From Pseudomonadales bacterium (GTDB taxonomy: Bacteria > Pseudomonadota > Gammaproteobacteria > Pseudomonadales > Azotimanducaceae): a stretch of 64,000 nt of DNA. Positions 1 through 8,372 of the stretch are shown piece after piece (the first letter of the stretch is position 1; each line of letters starts with the position of its first letter). The DNA lies in the NCBI GenBank assembly GCA_041395945.1, contig JAWKZN010000001.1, positions 2,418,001 through 2,482,000 of the forward strand, written 5' to 3'. Under the pieces are notes generated by a model. That model was not told the DNA's origin. It did not search any database and saw only the letters and a list, made by a program, of their open reading frames with translations. Made by a program: the position numbers and the translations under genes.

Positions 1-23
1 CACGAATCTGCCGTGCATACGCC

Positions 24-39
24 TGGCACACAACCTGCT
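24..39 (+). promoter_or_regulatory. Sigma54 (-24/-12) promoter candidate
   Basis: The string TGGCACACAACCTGCT matches the RpoN consensus TGGCACG-N4-TTGCW closely: the GG and GC dinucleotides have the required 10-base spacing, with one mismatch in each element. It lies about 75 bases upstream of the universal stress protein start. A sigma54-dependent activator is encoded 2 kb away, which makes it the obvious candidate activator. The match is read from sequence; the regulatory link is inference. Confidence 0.6.
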
Positions 40-113
40 TCAGTATCTGTAAGGGAAATATCCATCAACCCAGCAACATCAACTCAGCAAACAGAACACT
101 AGGAGCAGACTCA

Positions 114-1418
114 ATGAAACCACTCGAAAGACTTCTCGTTGTCATGAACCCGGGCGCCCTGGCGGACGGGGACCAGCACGGAGAGGCGCTCGTCCGCGCC
201 AGGGAGATTGCTGACCGCGCCGGTTGTGAAATTCAACTCTTCAGCACGTGCTACGACGCTTCTCTTACCCCTTCCATGTTTATCGCGCCTGAGCTGATCG
301 ACAACGAACGTCAGAAGAAGGTCGATGAGCGATACGACGCACTATGCGATGTCGCAAAAAGTCTGAGAGCCCGCGGATATGCTGTGAGTTGCGAAGTCAA
401 CTGGAGTTATCCCCCGGCAGAGGCGATCGCGGCAAAGGCATTGGCTGATGGATCCGACCTCGTGATCAAACAGCCCGATGACCACAGTTACGTTGCCGGC
501 ATATTCAGCAACACCGACTGGGATCTCATTCGTACCTGCCCCACTCCCTGTCTGTTCACCCGAAAAACAGACGTTGAGGGTGGCACACACAGTGTGCTCG
601 CCTGTATCGACCCAACCCGGGATATCGGAGACGATCAGCAGACGGGTACCCTCGACTACGCGGTCTATGAAGCCGCGCAGCAGGTCGCCGGTATCTTCTC
701 CTCTCCGATCGACGTGGTGAACGCCTTCGAAATTCCGGCATCACTGCGGCAGCAGTTCGTATCCTACGCACCTACCCTGCCATCCCTGACCGGCGCTGCC
801 ATCCCGGCAGATGTGGCGTTCCTGCACGAAGACCATGCAGCCCGCCATGGCAGCGCGCTGCAGTCCTTCGCCGATCACTTCGACTATCCACTGGAAGACA
901 TCATTATCCGCCAGGGTAATCCGGCCCAGGTCATCTGCCAGGTCGCGAAAGAGCACGGTGCGGGCATGATCGTCATGGGCGCACTCGAGCGTGGTCGCCT
1001 GGAAAGAGCGCTATTGAGTGTCAATGCAGAACCGGTCCTTGCCGACGCACCCTGCGATGTGCTTTTCGTCAAACCCGCCGATCACTCAGTCTCTCTCGAC
1101 GATCTGAAGGTGCCTCTGATCCGGCGCAGGACGCCCGGGGCAGCGGGCAGGATGCTCGATCCTGTCGATGTCGATCTGGAGCAGGCCATGAAAGATCCGG
1201 CAGCCGTGTTCAAAGATCCTATGTTCGTAAATCGAAGGCCGGATATCTCACCGGAAGATAAACGGCGGATTCTCGAATCCTGGGAACTGGATCGGACCGG
1301 ACTGCAGGAAAGCGCCTATGAAGGCGAGCTGGTTTCGGATACCGAAGATCGCGTCAAAGTCGCGACACTCAGATCTGTGAAAAAGGCGGAGAGGCTGCTG
1401 GTCGGATCTGCGCTCTGA
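114..1418 (+). CDS. Tandem-domain universal stress protein (UspE-like)
   Basis: Cytoplasmic protein of 434 residues with two Usp folds in tandem. The first covers about residues 5-150. The second covers about 160-325 and ends in a typical UspA stretch (GMIVMGALERGRLERALLS, then PCDVLFVKP). UspE-type proteins help cells survive starvation and oxidative stress and are often made under microaerobic or stress control. About 100 residues follow the second domain, a charged tail that UspE proteins usually lack; I recognise no domain in it. The ATG follows an AGGAGCAG ribosome-binding site. The upstream sigma54-type promoter and the downstream ferritin-like gene suggest a stress regulon. Confidence 0.85.
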   Translation: MKPLERLLVVMNPGALADGDQHGEALVRAREIADRAGCEIQLFSTCYDASLTPSMFIAPELIDNERQKKVDERYDALCDVAKSLRARGYAVSCEVNWSYPPAEAIAAKALADGSDLVIKQPDDHSYVAGIFSNTDWDLIRTCPTPCLFTRKTDVEGGTHSVLACIDPTRDIGDDQQTGTLDYAVYEAAQQVAGIFSSPIDVVNAFEIPASLRQQFVSYAPTLPSLTGAAIPADVAFLHEDHAARHGSALQSFADHFDYPLEDIIIRQGNPAQVICQVAKEHGAGMIVMGALERGRLERALLSVNAEPVLADAPCDVLFVKPADHSVSLDDLKVPLIRRRTPGAAGRMLDPVDVDLEQAMKDPAAVFKDPMFVNRRPDISPEDKRRILESWELDRTGLQESAYEGELVSDTEDRVKVATLRSVKKAERLLVGSAL

Positions 1419-1523
1419 TCCAGATCGTAACTCAATCTGACGCTGAACAGACTACTCAGTCCCTGACTCAATCAAATCCTTACACGATTAATACCTTACC
1501 CAATCAGTAAAAGGACCTGGACA

Positions 1524-1958
1524 ATGAATACAACAGCTACCGTGGACAAGACCCGACTCATCGAACTGCTTAACGAAGATCTGTCACTGGAGTACCGTTC
1601 GGTACTTCAGTACGTGCATCAGCTCGCAACGATTAAAGGCGCGAAGTATCAGCAGACACTGAACGAGCTTGGCGACCATCTGAACCAGGAGCTGGAGCAT
1701 GCGCTCATACTGTCGAAACAGATCGACTTCCTTGGTGGAGAGCCAACCACGGAGGTTGCGCCGGTGCATCGGAGCAAAGATGCGCAACGCGCACTGGAAG
1801 ATGATCTTGCCCTGGAATCCACGCAGCTCAGGCGTTATCGCAAGCGTGTGGACCAGGCAGCCGAGCTCGGCCTGCCCGATGTTGCCGAGGCGCTTGCACC
1901 TGTACTGCACCAGACCCAGGATCATATGCGGGATCTGCAGAAAGCGCTGGGACGATAA
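1524..1958 (+). CDS. Ferritin-like (bacterioferritin-type) diiron protein
   Basis: This 144-residue all-helical protein has the ferritin-like pattern: LNEDLSLEYRSVLQYVHQ in helix A, then DHLNQELEHALILSKQI in helix B, and a second Glu-rich pair of helices (DDLALESTQLRRYRKRV). The Glu and ExxH residues are those used for a diiron site. Family members store or detoxify iron or act in stress responses. It is a little shorter than bacterioferritin (about 155 residues), so it may be a relative rather than a true Bfr. A clear AAAAGGAC ribosome-binding site precedes the ATG. It lies 105 bases after the Usp gene on the same strand and is probably co-expressed. Confidence 0.75.
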   Translation: MNTTATVDKTRLIELLNEDLSLEYRSVLQYVHQLATIKGAKYQQTLNELGDHLNQELEHALILSKQIDFLGGEPTTEVAPVHRSKDAQRALEDDLALESTQLRRYRKRVDQAAELGLPDVAEALAPVLHQTQDHMRDLQKALGR

Positions 1959-1970
1959 GAGTCCGAAGAT

Positions 1971-3341
1971 CTACTCGGAAGGCCGCTCGATATCGGCGCC
2001 AGAAGATGTTTCATCCTCAGAGTACTGGTTCAACCGGTTATAGAGAGTTTTCAGCGATATTCCCAGGGATCGCGCCGCCGCACGTTTGTCCGAATCGTGC
2101 GCCTCGAGCGCCGCGTAAATCAGTTTACGTTCCGCATCCTCGACAGAGTCGGTTGCGGCGACCCGGATGAAATCTTCTTCCTGGCCATCGCTCAGATCGA
2201 GATCCTTCATGTGATCGAGTTCGATCTGATCGTTGGCGAGGATATAGGCCCTTTCAATGACGCTGCGCAGTTCTCTTACGTTGCCCGGCCACTGATAGGC
2301 CCTGATCTGCTCGATGGCTGAATCCCCGAAACTGACTGCTGTTTCGTATTCGCCATTGAGTTCATTGAGAAAAAACTGCGCCAGGCCAATGACGTCTGAC
2401 CCGCGCTGGTTGAGCGGCGGCATATACAGAGGAAAACGGGCTACCCGATAATAGAGATCTTCCCGAAGCAGACCCTGATCAATCGCCTCTTCGGGAACGC
2501 GATTGGTTGAAGCAATGATGCGTACATCGCTGGAAGTGTCATTTTCCGCGCCGACCCTGCGGAACTCACCGAGTTCCAGCACTCTGAGCAGTTTTGCCTG
2601 CAACTCGATGGGCATTTCGGTGATTTCATCCAGAAACAGCGTACCGCCATGTGCACGTTCGAAAAAACCTCGATGTTGACGCACTGCACCACTGAAACTG
2701 CCTTTCTCATGACCGAACAGTTCGCTTTCGAACAGGTCCTTCGGAATCGCTGCACAGTTCATCGCCACGAAATCCTGATCTGCACGCCCACTCATCATGT
2801 GCAGAGAGCGGGCGACCAGTTCCTTGCCGGTTCCACTTTCACCTACCAGAAGCACACTGGCATCCGACGGGGCGACCTTGCGCATGGTTCGGTAGAGCCG
2901 GCGCATCGGCTTCGAGCTGCCTCGGAGCAGACCGAACTGATCCAGAGCCACATCGACGGTCTCCGGCTCTGCCGCAGGACGTTCTTCCGCGGCCAGGTCT
3001 TTAAGCAAGGTATCCACGAACCCTTCATCGAATGGCTTTATGAAAAAATAGGTTGCCCCCAGCGCGATGCCCCTGTTAACCAGCGCGGGCTGATCGATCG
3101 CATTCATCAGAATCAGCTCTGATGCTTCCTGCAGGCAGGTTTCCCCAAGCAGGTCGAGGCCGCTCGCGCCTCCGCACTCCAGAGTAATGAAGGCAATTGC
3201 GTATACCCCGCCATCATCCGCATTGCGCAGATCCTTTGGATGTTTGAAACGCGCGACACGGAATCCATGTCGCTCCAGGATCGCAGCGAGATCTGCAGCG
3301 TGTCTGTCATCGTCGTCTACAATGAGTGCGGAAGGTTTCAT
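1971..3341 (-). CDS. Sigma54-dependent activator with a degenerate receiver domain
   Basis: NtrC-family architecture: receiver about residues 1-125, AAA+ domain about 145-380, Fis-type HTH about 415-450. The AAA+ domain has Walker A GESGTGKE and Walker B GGTLFLDEI. The sigma54-contact loop reads GSFSGA instead of GAFTGA. In the receiver the acidic pocket (DDDD near residue 9) and the distal Lys (FIKPF) are present, but the phospho-acceptor position aligns with Thr53 (FITLECGG), so classical phosphorylation is unlikely. The gene is convergent with the ferritin-like gene. It probably drives the sigma54-type promoter at the start of the window (inference). No histidine kinase gene is adjacent. 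Confidence 0.9.
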   Translation of the reverse strand: MKPSALIVDDDDRHAADLAAILERHGFRVARFKHPKDLRNADDGGVYAIAFITLECGGASGLDLLGETCLQEASELILMNAIDQPALVNRGIALGATYFFIKPFDEGFVDTLLKDLAAEERPAAEPETVDVALDQFGLLRGSSKPMRRLYRTMRKVAPSDASVLLVGESGTGKELVARSLHMMSGRADQDFVAMNCAAIPKDLFESELFGHEKGSFSGAVRQHRGFFERAHGGTLFLDEITEMPIELQAKLLRVLELGEFRRVGAENDTSSDVRIIASTNRVPEEAIDQGLLREDLYYRVARFPLYMPPLNQRGSDVIGLAQFFLNELNGEYETAVSFGDSAIEQIRAYQWPGNVRELRSVIERAYILANDQIELDHMKDLDLSDGQEEDFIRVAATDSVEDAERKLIYAALEAHDSDKRAAARSLGISLKTLYNRLNQYSEDETSSGADIERPSE

Positions 3342-3443
3342 GCCGATTGGAGATCCTTGCTGGCAGCCACTGATGCGGCCGAAATAGCTTTATCTCCCAG
3401 GTGTCGCTTCAACACAAGCGAACGGATTTAACCAGCCTGGCGG

Positions 3444-3474
3444 AAACAAAACGGCGATGTCGGAGACATCGCCG
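3444..3474 (-). terminator. Intrinsic terminator after the catalase-peroxidase gene
   Basis: A perfect 10-bp stem (CGGCGATGTC / GACATCGCCG) with a 3-base loop is followed on the minus strand by TTTTGTTT. It lies just beyond the katG stop codon and before the promoter region of the next minus-strand gene. Confidence 0.85.
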
Positions 3475-3497
3475 CTTTAATCGTGTGGAATTACGAA

Positions 3498-5723
3498 TCA
3501 GTTCAGATCGAACCGATCGAGATTCATCACCTTGGTCCAGGCTGCGACGAAATCTTTCACGAACTGTGCTTCGCCGTCTGCAGACGCGTAGGCTTCCGCC
3601 ACAGCACGCAACTCTGAGTTTGATCCAAACACGAGGTCTACGGTCGTCGCAGTCCATTTCACTTCGTTAGTCACCCGGTCTCTTCCTTCATAGATCCCTT
3701 CAGCCTGAGGCGATTTCGCCCAGACCGTGGACATGTCGAGAAGGTTCACGAAGAAATCATTACTCAACGTGCCGGGTTTTTCAGTGAGCACACCGTGACG
3801 CGCCTGGCCGGCATTCGCGTTCAGGACACGCATACCACCGATCAGCACCGTCATCTCCGGCACCGTCAGGGTCAACAGATCCGCCTTTTCCACCATCATC
3901 TCTGCCGGCGGGGCGTAGCTGTCGGCGCTGAAATAGTTCCGGAACGCATCTGCCGTCGGCTCCAGAACCGCAAACGAACCTGCATCCGTCATCTCCTGGG
4001 TTGCATCGGTGCGACCCGGTGCGAAAGGCACTTTGACTTTGTGTCCGGCTTCCCTGGCTGCCTGTTCGATTGCGGCAACGCCACCCAGTACGATCACATC
4101 AGCCAGCGACACCCTTTCGCCCCGTGCAGCGGAGCTGTTGAAGCGATTCTGAATATCGGTCAGCGTCTTCAGTACCCGGGGCAGCTCCTGAGGATCATTG
4201 ACGGCCCAGCTGGCCTGGGGTGACAGGCGGATGCGCGCACCGTTTGCACCACCACGCATATCGGATCCCCGATAGGTGGATGCGGACGCCCAGGCGGTCT
4301 TCACCAGTTCAGGCAGCGTCAATCCTGATTTCAGGATTTCTTTTTTGAGGGTGTCTGCACCTTTGTCACTGATCAGCTTGTGATCAACCGCAGGCACCGG
4401 ATCCTGCCAGACGAAAACGTCCGCTGGTACATCGCTGCCCAGGTAGCGGCTGCGGGGGCCCAGGTCGCGATGGGTCAGTTTGAACCAGGCCTTTGCAAAT
4501 GCCATGTCGAATGCTTTCGGATTCTTCAGGAAGCGCTCGGAGATCATTCGAAAACCCGGATCCAGCTTCAACGCCATGTCTGTGGTGAACATGATGGGTG
4601 CATGCCGCTTCGTCGGATCGTGCGCATCCGGCACCAGAGTCGATGCTGTTTCGTCCGTCGGAATCCACTGGGTAGCGCCCGCCGGGCTCTTCACCTGTTT
4701 CCATTCGAATCTGAACAGGTTGTCGAGGTAGAGAATGGACCAGGCGGTGGGGGTGGAAGTCCAGGCCCCTTCGAGTCCACTGGTCATCGCATCCGCACCC
4801 TTGCCGGTGCCGCACTTGTTTTTCCAGCCGAAGCCCTGCTCCTCCACAGCTGCTGCAGCCGGTGCAGGACCCACACAGTCCGCGGGTCGCGCGCCGTGTG
4901 CCTTGCCCAGCGTGTGGCCACCGGCAACCAGCGCGACGATCTCTTCGTCATTCATGGCCATGCGACCAAAGGATTCGCGCATGTCCGCTGCTGCAGAGAG
5001 CGGGTCGCTGTTACCGTTCGGACCCTCAGGATTCACATAGATCAGGCCCATCTGCACAGCAGCCAGGGGTTTTTCCAGATTGCCCGCTTCATCGTAGCGT
5101 TTGTCGTTGGCCAGCATCTCCGTTTCGGGTCCCCAGTAAACGAGGTCCGCTTCCCAGTCATCGACCCGGCCACCCGCGAAGCCGAGGGTTTCAAAACCCA
5201 TGGATTCCAGGGACACATTACCCGCCAGAATCATGAGATCGGCCCAGGAGATACTGCGGCCGTATTTCTGCTTGACCGGCCAGAGCAGACGACGTGCTTT
5301 GTCGAGGCTGACATTGTCCGGCCAGCTGTTGAGCGGTTCGAAACGCTGCTGACCGCCATCGGCGCCGCCACGGCCATCATGCACCCGGTAGGTGCCCGCA
5401 CTGTGCCATGCCATCCGGATCATCAGTCCGCCGTAATGACCCCAGTCTGCGGGCCACCAGTCCTGGGAATTCGTCAGTGTCGTCTCAATGTCGTTCTTCA
5501 ACGCTTGCAGATCGATGCTGTTGAACGCTGCGGTGTAGTCGAAATCTTCACCGTACGGATTGGACCTGGCATCGTGAGCCCGAAGAGGCTCCAGGTTGAG
5601 AGTCTGTGGCCACCAGAACTGACTGGTCCTGGCCATGACATCAGCGGCTGATGCACCCGGAGGCACCAGTGCCGCGATGCTTACCGCAACCGCGGCGAGT
5701 GTGGATAGGGATAGCTTTCGCAT
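3498..5723 (-). CDS. katG: Catalase-peroxidase with signal peptide
   Basis: Bifunctional heme catalase-peroxidase that removes hydrogen peroxide. The distal Arg-Trp-His site reads RMAWHSAGTYR and the proximal heme ligand lies in VAGGHTLGKAHG. The Tyr of YVNPEGPNG and a Met of the RESFGRMAMN segment supply the other two members of the Trp-Tyr-Met adduct. The duplicated C-terminal half is present. The chosen ATG follows AGGAGAG and opens with a signal peptide (MRKLSLSTLAAVAVSIAALV, cleavage near ASA-AD), giving 741 residues and predicting a periplasmic enzyme of the KatP/KatG2 kind. A longer in-frame start 48 bases upstream has no such signal. It lies 117 bases downstream of oxyR on the same strand and ends in a strong terminator. 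Confidence 0.95.
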   Translation of the reverse strand: MRKLSLSTLAAVAVSIAALVPPGASAADVMARTSQFWWPQTLNLEPLRAHDARSNPYGEDFDYTAAFNSIDLQALKNDIETTLTNSQDWWPADWGHYGGLMIRMAWHSAGTYRVHDGRGGADGGQQRFEPLNSWPDNVSLDKARRLLWPVKQKYGRSISWADLMILAGNVSLESMGFETLGFAGGRVDDWEADLVYWGPETEMLANDKRYDEAGNLEKPLAAVQMGLIYVNPEGPNGNSDPLSAAADMRESFGRMAMNDEEIVALVAGGHTLGKAHGARPADCVGPAPAAAAVEEQGFGWKNKCGTGKGADAMTSGLEGAWTSTPTAWSILYLDNLFRFEWKQVKSPAGATQWIPTDETASTLVPDAHDPTKRHAPIMFTTDMALKLDPGFRMISERFLKNPKAFDMAFAKAWFKLTHRDLGPRSRYLGSDVPADVFVWQDPVPAVDHKLISDKGADTLKKEILKSGLTLPELVKTAWASASTYRGSDMRGGANGARIRLSPQASWAVNDPQELPRVLKTLTDIQNRFNSSAARGERVSLADVIVLGGVAAIEQAAREAGHKVKVPFAPGRTDATQEMTDAGSFAVLEPTADAFRNYFSADSYAPPAEMMVEKADLLTLTVPEMTVLIGGMRVLNANAGQARHGVLTEKPGTLSNDFFVNLLDMSTVWAKSPQAEGIYEGRDRVTNEVKWTATTVDLVFGSNSELRAVAEAYASADGEAQFVKDFVAAWTKVMNLDRFDLN

Positions 5724-5840
5724 TGCAATTACTCTCCTGAGCTTCCTTGATAACAGGTAAGGCCGGAGCATAAGCCGCGAATTTCGATCGGTAAATTTGG
5801 TTAATTAGAAGTTTACGTTCGATTTTACAGAATTAAGACT

Positions 5841-6734
5841 TTAAGTTGACAATGCTTGCCGGCACAGCTCCATCAAGGCGTCGATACTGGATGTGCGGGT
5901 ATAGTTGGGCCGTACCGCAAAGGCGATCCGCCGATGGGGGCCTTTTTCTTTCAGGTGCACCGCCGCCAGTTCACCGTGCTGGGAAATCAGCTGATCCAGC
6001 GCCATATGGGGGATCAGGGTGGTACCCAGCTTACCGAGCACCATCTGGATCAGGGTAGTCAGACTGGTCGCACCCAGAGAGGTATTGACGAATTTCTCGG
6101 ACAGGGTGCAGGCCTCCAGGATGTGCTCCTTCAGGCAGTGTCCCTCCTTCAGCAGCATCAGGTCACGATGGTCCAGCTCATTGCTGGCGATCTCGTCCCG
6201 TTGTGTGTTTGCGGCGCCGCGCAGCGCCACCCAGTAGAAGTCCTCCTGCCAGAACTCCATGGTCAGCAGACCATCACAGGGATAAGGCAGCGCCAGAATC
6301 GCCGCATCCAGCTCACCACGATTGACCCGGTCGACAAGTTCCTGGGACTGGTCTTCGATGATGTTCAACCGGGCCTGCGGATACCGTTCCTGCAGCATTG
6401 GCAGGACTTTGGGCAGAAGGAAGGGACAGATCGTCGGAATCACCCCGACGGTCATCGGAAAGCTCAATGGCTCTCTCTGACTGTCCGCCAGATGCTGCAA
6501 CTCCTGCACCTGCAGCAGTATGTTGCGCGCCTTTTCGAGCACCTGGGCGCCAACGGGTGTGACCAGAACCTTTTTATTATCCCGCTCGAAGATCTGCAGT
6601 CCCAGTTGCTTTTCAAGTTCTGTGAGCGCGGTGCTCAGCGCCGACTGGCTGATATTGCTCAGCTCCGCCGCTTTCTTGAAATGGAGCGTCTGCTCTACTG
6701 CGAGCGCATAGGTGAGTTGCTTGATAGATATCAT
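5841..6734 (-). CDS. oxyR: Hydrogen peroxide sensor OxyR (LysR family)
   Basis: LysR-type regulator of 297 residues. The N-terminal winged helix is clear (LHFKKAAELSNISQSALSTA), followed by the effector domain. The redox pair is present with exact OxyR spacing: Cys in EGHCLKEH and a second Cys eight residues on in ILEACTLSE, matching C199/C208 of E. coli OxyR. The ATG is the one before ISIKQLTYAL, the usual OxyR start; in-frame sequence further upstream is not family-like. It sits between katG (same strand, downstream) and dps (divergent), two classical OxyR targets. An OxyR-type operator lies in the divergent intergenic region. Confidence 0.95.
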   Translation of the reverse strand: MISIKQLTYALAVEQTLHFKKAAELSNISQSALSTALTELEKQLGLQIFERDNKKVLVTPVGAQVLEKARNILLQVQELQHLADSQREPLSFPMTVGVIPTICPFLLPKVLPMLQERYPQARLNIIEDQSQELVDRVNRGELDAAILALPYPCDGLLTMEFWQEDFYWVALRGAANTQRDEIASNELDHRDLMLLKEGHCLKEHILEACTLSEKFVNTSLGATSLTTLIQMVLGKLGTTLIPHMALDQLISQHGELAAVHLKEKGPHRRIAFAVRPNYTRTSSIDALMELCRQALST

Positions 6735-6886
6735 GTCTGCCCGTATTTTCGCCAGCGGCTGGCCTGACGTTATCAGCGGACGATGATGACACACCGTTCC
6801 CAGTCCCGGTGACGGACCTCGATCGAAGCTGTAGAGCTTTATCGGACCACAGGTGTGAACGTCGACCGCCCGTGCGCAGCAGGTCA

Positions 6887-6923
6887 ATAGGCACTGCCTA
6901 TTGGAATAATAGAATCATTTGAT
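6887..6923. promoter_or_regulatory. OxyR-type operator between oxyR and dps
   Basis: The 37-bp site has the OxyR geometry of two 15-bp ATAG-N7-CTAT elements separated by 7 bases. The first element is ATAG-N7-CTAT, exact at both ends. The second begins with ATAG, again in register, and ends with the weaker TGAT. It lies 60 bases upstream of the dps ATG and 150 bases from the oxyR start, placed to serve both genes. Confidence 0.7.
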
Positions 6924-6982
6924 TTTTGTTATATGTCCGCCCGCGCTAGTCTGGACCTCGAATCGTTCCAAGGAGGCCTGCA

Positions 6983-7468
6983 ATGACAACTATGAACATT
7001 GGCATCAACCCTGAAAATCGCGCGGAAATCGCTCAGGGTCTCAAACACCTGCTGGCAGACAGCTACACACTGTATCTGCAGACGCACAATTTTCACTGGA
7101 ATGTGACAGGCCCCCGGTTCCGGGAGTTGCACCTGCTGTTTGAAGAGCACTACACCGAACTGGCGGTAGCCGTCGACGATATTGCCGAGCGAATTCGTAC
7201 CCTTGGTGTCGAAGCTCCTGGCACCTACAGGCAATTCGCGCAGCTGAGCAGTATCGAGGAGGTCGATGGCGTGCCTTCTGCACGAGAGATGACTGAGATT
7301 CTTACGGCTTCTCACGAGCAGGTTGTGCGCACCTGTCGCGCGGTGCTGAAAAAGACCCAGGCAGCTGACGACGAGTCTTCTGCGGCATTGATTTCAGATC
7401 GCATGCGCATTCACGAAAAGACTGCCTGGATGCTGCGTGCCATGCTGCAGGAACCGATCTGCGCATGA
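6983..7468 (+). CDS. dps: Dps DNA-protection/ferroxidase protein
   Basis: Mini-ferritin of 161 residues, the normal Dps length. The inter-subunit ferroxidase site is visible: H in HNFHWNVTGP, H and D/E residues in ELHLLFEEHYTELAVAVDDIAERI. Dps dodecamers oxidise ferrous iron with peroxide and coat DNA in stress. The ATG follows AAGGAGG at good spacing. It is divergent from oxyR with an OxyR-type operator between. The N-terminus is short and not Lys-rich, so DNA binding may be weak; ferroxidase function is the safer assignment. Confidence 0.95.
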   Translation: MTTMNIGINPENRAEIAQGLKHLLADSYTLYLQTHNFHWNVTGPRFRELHLLFEEHYTELAVAVDDIAERIRTLGVEAPGTYRQFAQLSSIEEVDGVPSAREMTEILTASHEQVVRTCRAVLKKTQAADDESSAALISDRMRIHEKTAWMLRAMLQEPICA

Positions 7469-7607
7469 TGGCCATGGCGACGCTGACGGTGGTCGGTAGC
7501 GCTTCGCACTGACCTGCTATCTGGCCTGGGACGCGGGCCTTGACGAAGCGCGTCTTCTGGCCGGATCGATCGCGCTGTTCGATCGTGTTGTCAGGCCTGA
7601 AAGCCTC

Positions 7608-8348
7608 TCATTCGATCCGATCGCGCATTCGCCTGACCCAGAACCCGAATGCCGGCATGCTGATCGCCAGCGACCAATAGACGAAACCGGCAGCCGCGCT
7701 GAGTTCATCCGGCAGCAGCAGCGCGGCACTCATGGACACCAGGCCGGTTGCCGCGACGACGCTCCAGACCAGTACATCGCTGCGTGTATGGAAGATCTCC
7801 AGCCTGTTCAGACCGAGCGGTTCGCGCCTTGTGTAGGCAATCAGGTACAGAATCGCCAGCAGTGCGGCGAGGGCGCTGAAACCGGCACCGAAAACCACGA
7901 AAAGGACTCCGATTTCCTCGACGACGAGATCGAAAGGGGGAGACAACAGGCCACCGCTGGCATTCGCGAAGAAGGCTCCGAAGATGACTCGCAATGGGTA
8001 GATGTAGACCAGCACCGCCGCTACCAGCGTGAGACTGACAACCATACTGAGCCCGTCTTCCAGTCCATAGCGCCGGCTCCAGCTGTGGTGACCCCACCAG
8101 AACAGCATGAGCTGCAGAAAGCAGCCGACGAAAGCAGGAATCTGCTTCAGGGCCTCCATGAATTCCTCATAGGAGCCGGGCACGTCATCCACTGAAATCA
8201 CGAGCAGAGTCACCGCGAAGGCGAAGGCAGCATCGGTAAAGGTTTCCAGCCGCGTCATCTCCAGTCCACGCAGCCGGAAGTCGCCTTTTACTGGCAGCTC
8301 GGCCAGCTGTTCTGCCGTCCAGTGGTGCAGGGTGTCAGGGACTGCCAT
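7608..8348 (-). CDS. TMEM175/DUF1211-family membrane protein (potassium channel type)
   Basis: About 246 residues with roughly six hydrophobic segments. The first carries the family hallmark RxxxF(S/T)D: RLETFTDAAFAFAVTLLVI. Prokaryotic TMEM175 proteins are potassium-selective leak channels formed from such subunits. The ATG at 8348 is chosen over a TTG 21 bases upstream because an AGCAGG site precedes it; both are possible. It starts 24 bases after the end of the redoxin gene on the same strand, so the two may form one unit. Confidence 0.75.
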   Translation of the reverse strand: MAVPDTLHHWTAEQLAELPVKGDFRLRGLEMTRLETFTDAAFAFAVTLLVISVDDVPGSYEEFMEALKQIPAFVGCFLQLMLFWWGHHSWSRRYGLEDGLSMVVSLTLVAAVLVYIYPLRVIFGAFFANASGGLLSPPFDLVVEEIGVLFVVFGAGFSALAALLAILYLIAYTRREPLGLNRLEIFHTRSDVLVWSVVAATGLVSMSAALLLPDELSAAAGFVYWSLAISMPAFGFWVRRMRDRIE

Positions 8349-8372
8349 GCGCCTGCTCGACGGAGCCAAGGA

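Noticed and set aside
1..52. Open frame ending in NLPCIRLAHNLLQYL at the window start
   Set aside because: It is only 16 codons to a stop, cut by the edge, with no family signal. It could be the end of a neighbouring gene, but nothing supports it.
5724..5840. OxyR site ahead of katG
   Set aside because: No ATAG-N7-CTAT pair is visible in the 117 bases between oxyR and katG. katG may be read through from oxyR or use a weak site.
7469..7607. Possible terminator or small gene after dps
   Set aside because: There is a short repeated CGATCG pattern but no stable hairpin with a T-run and no supported frame.
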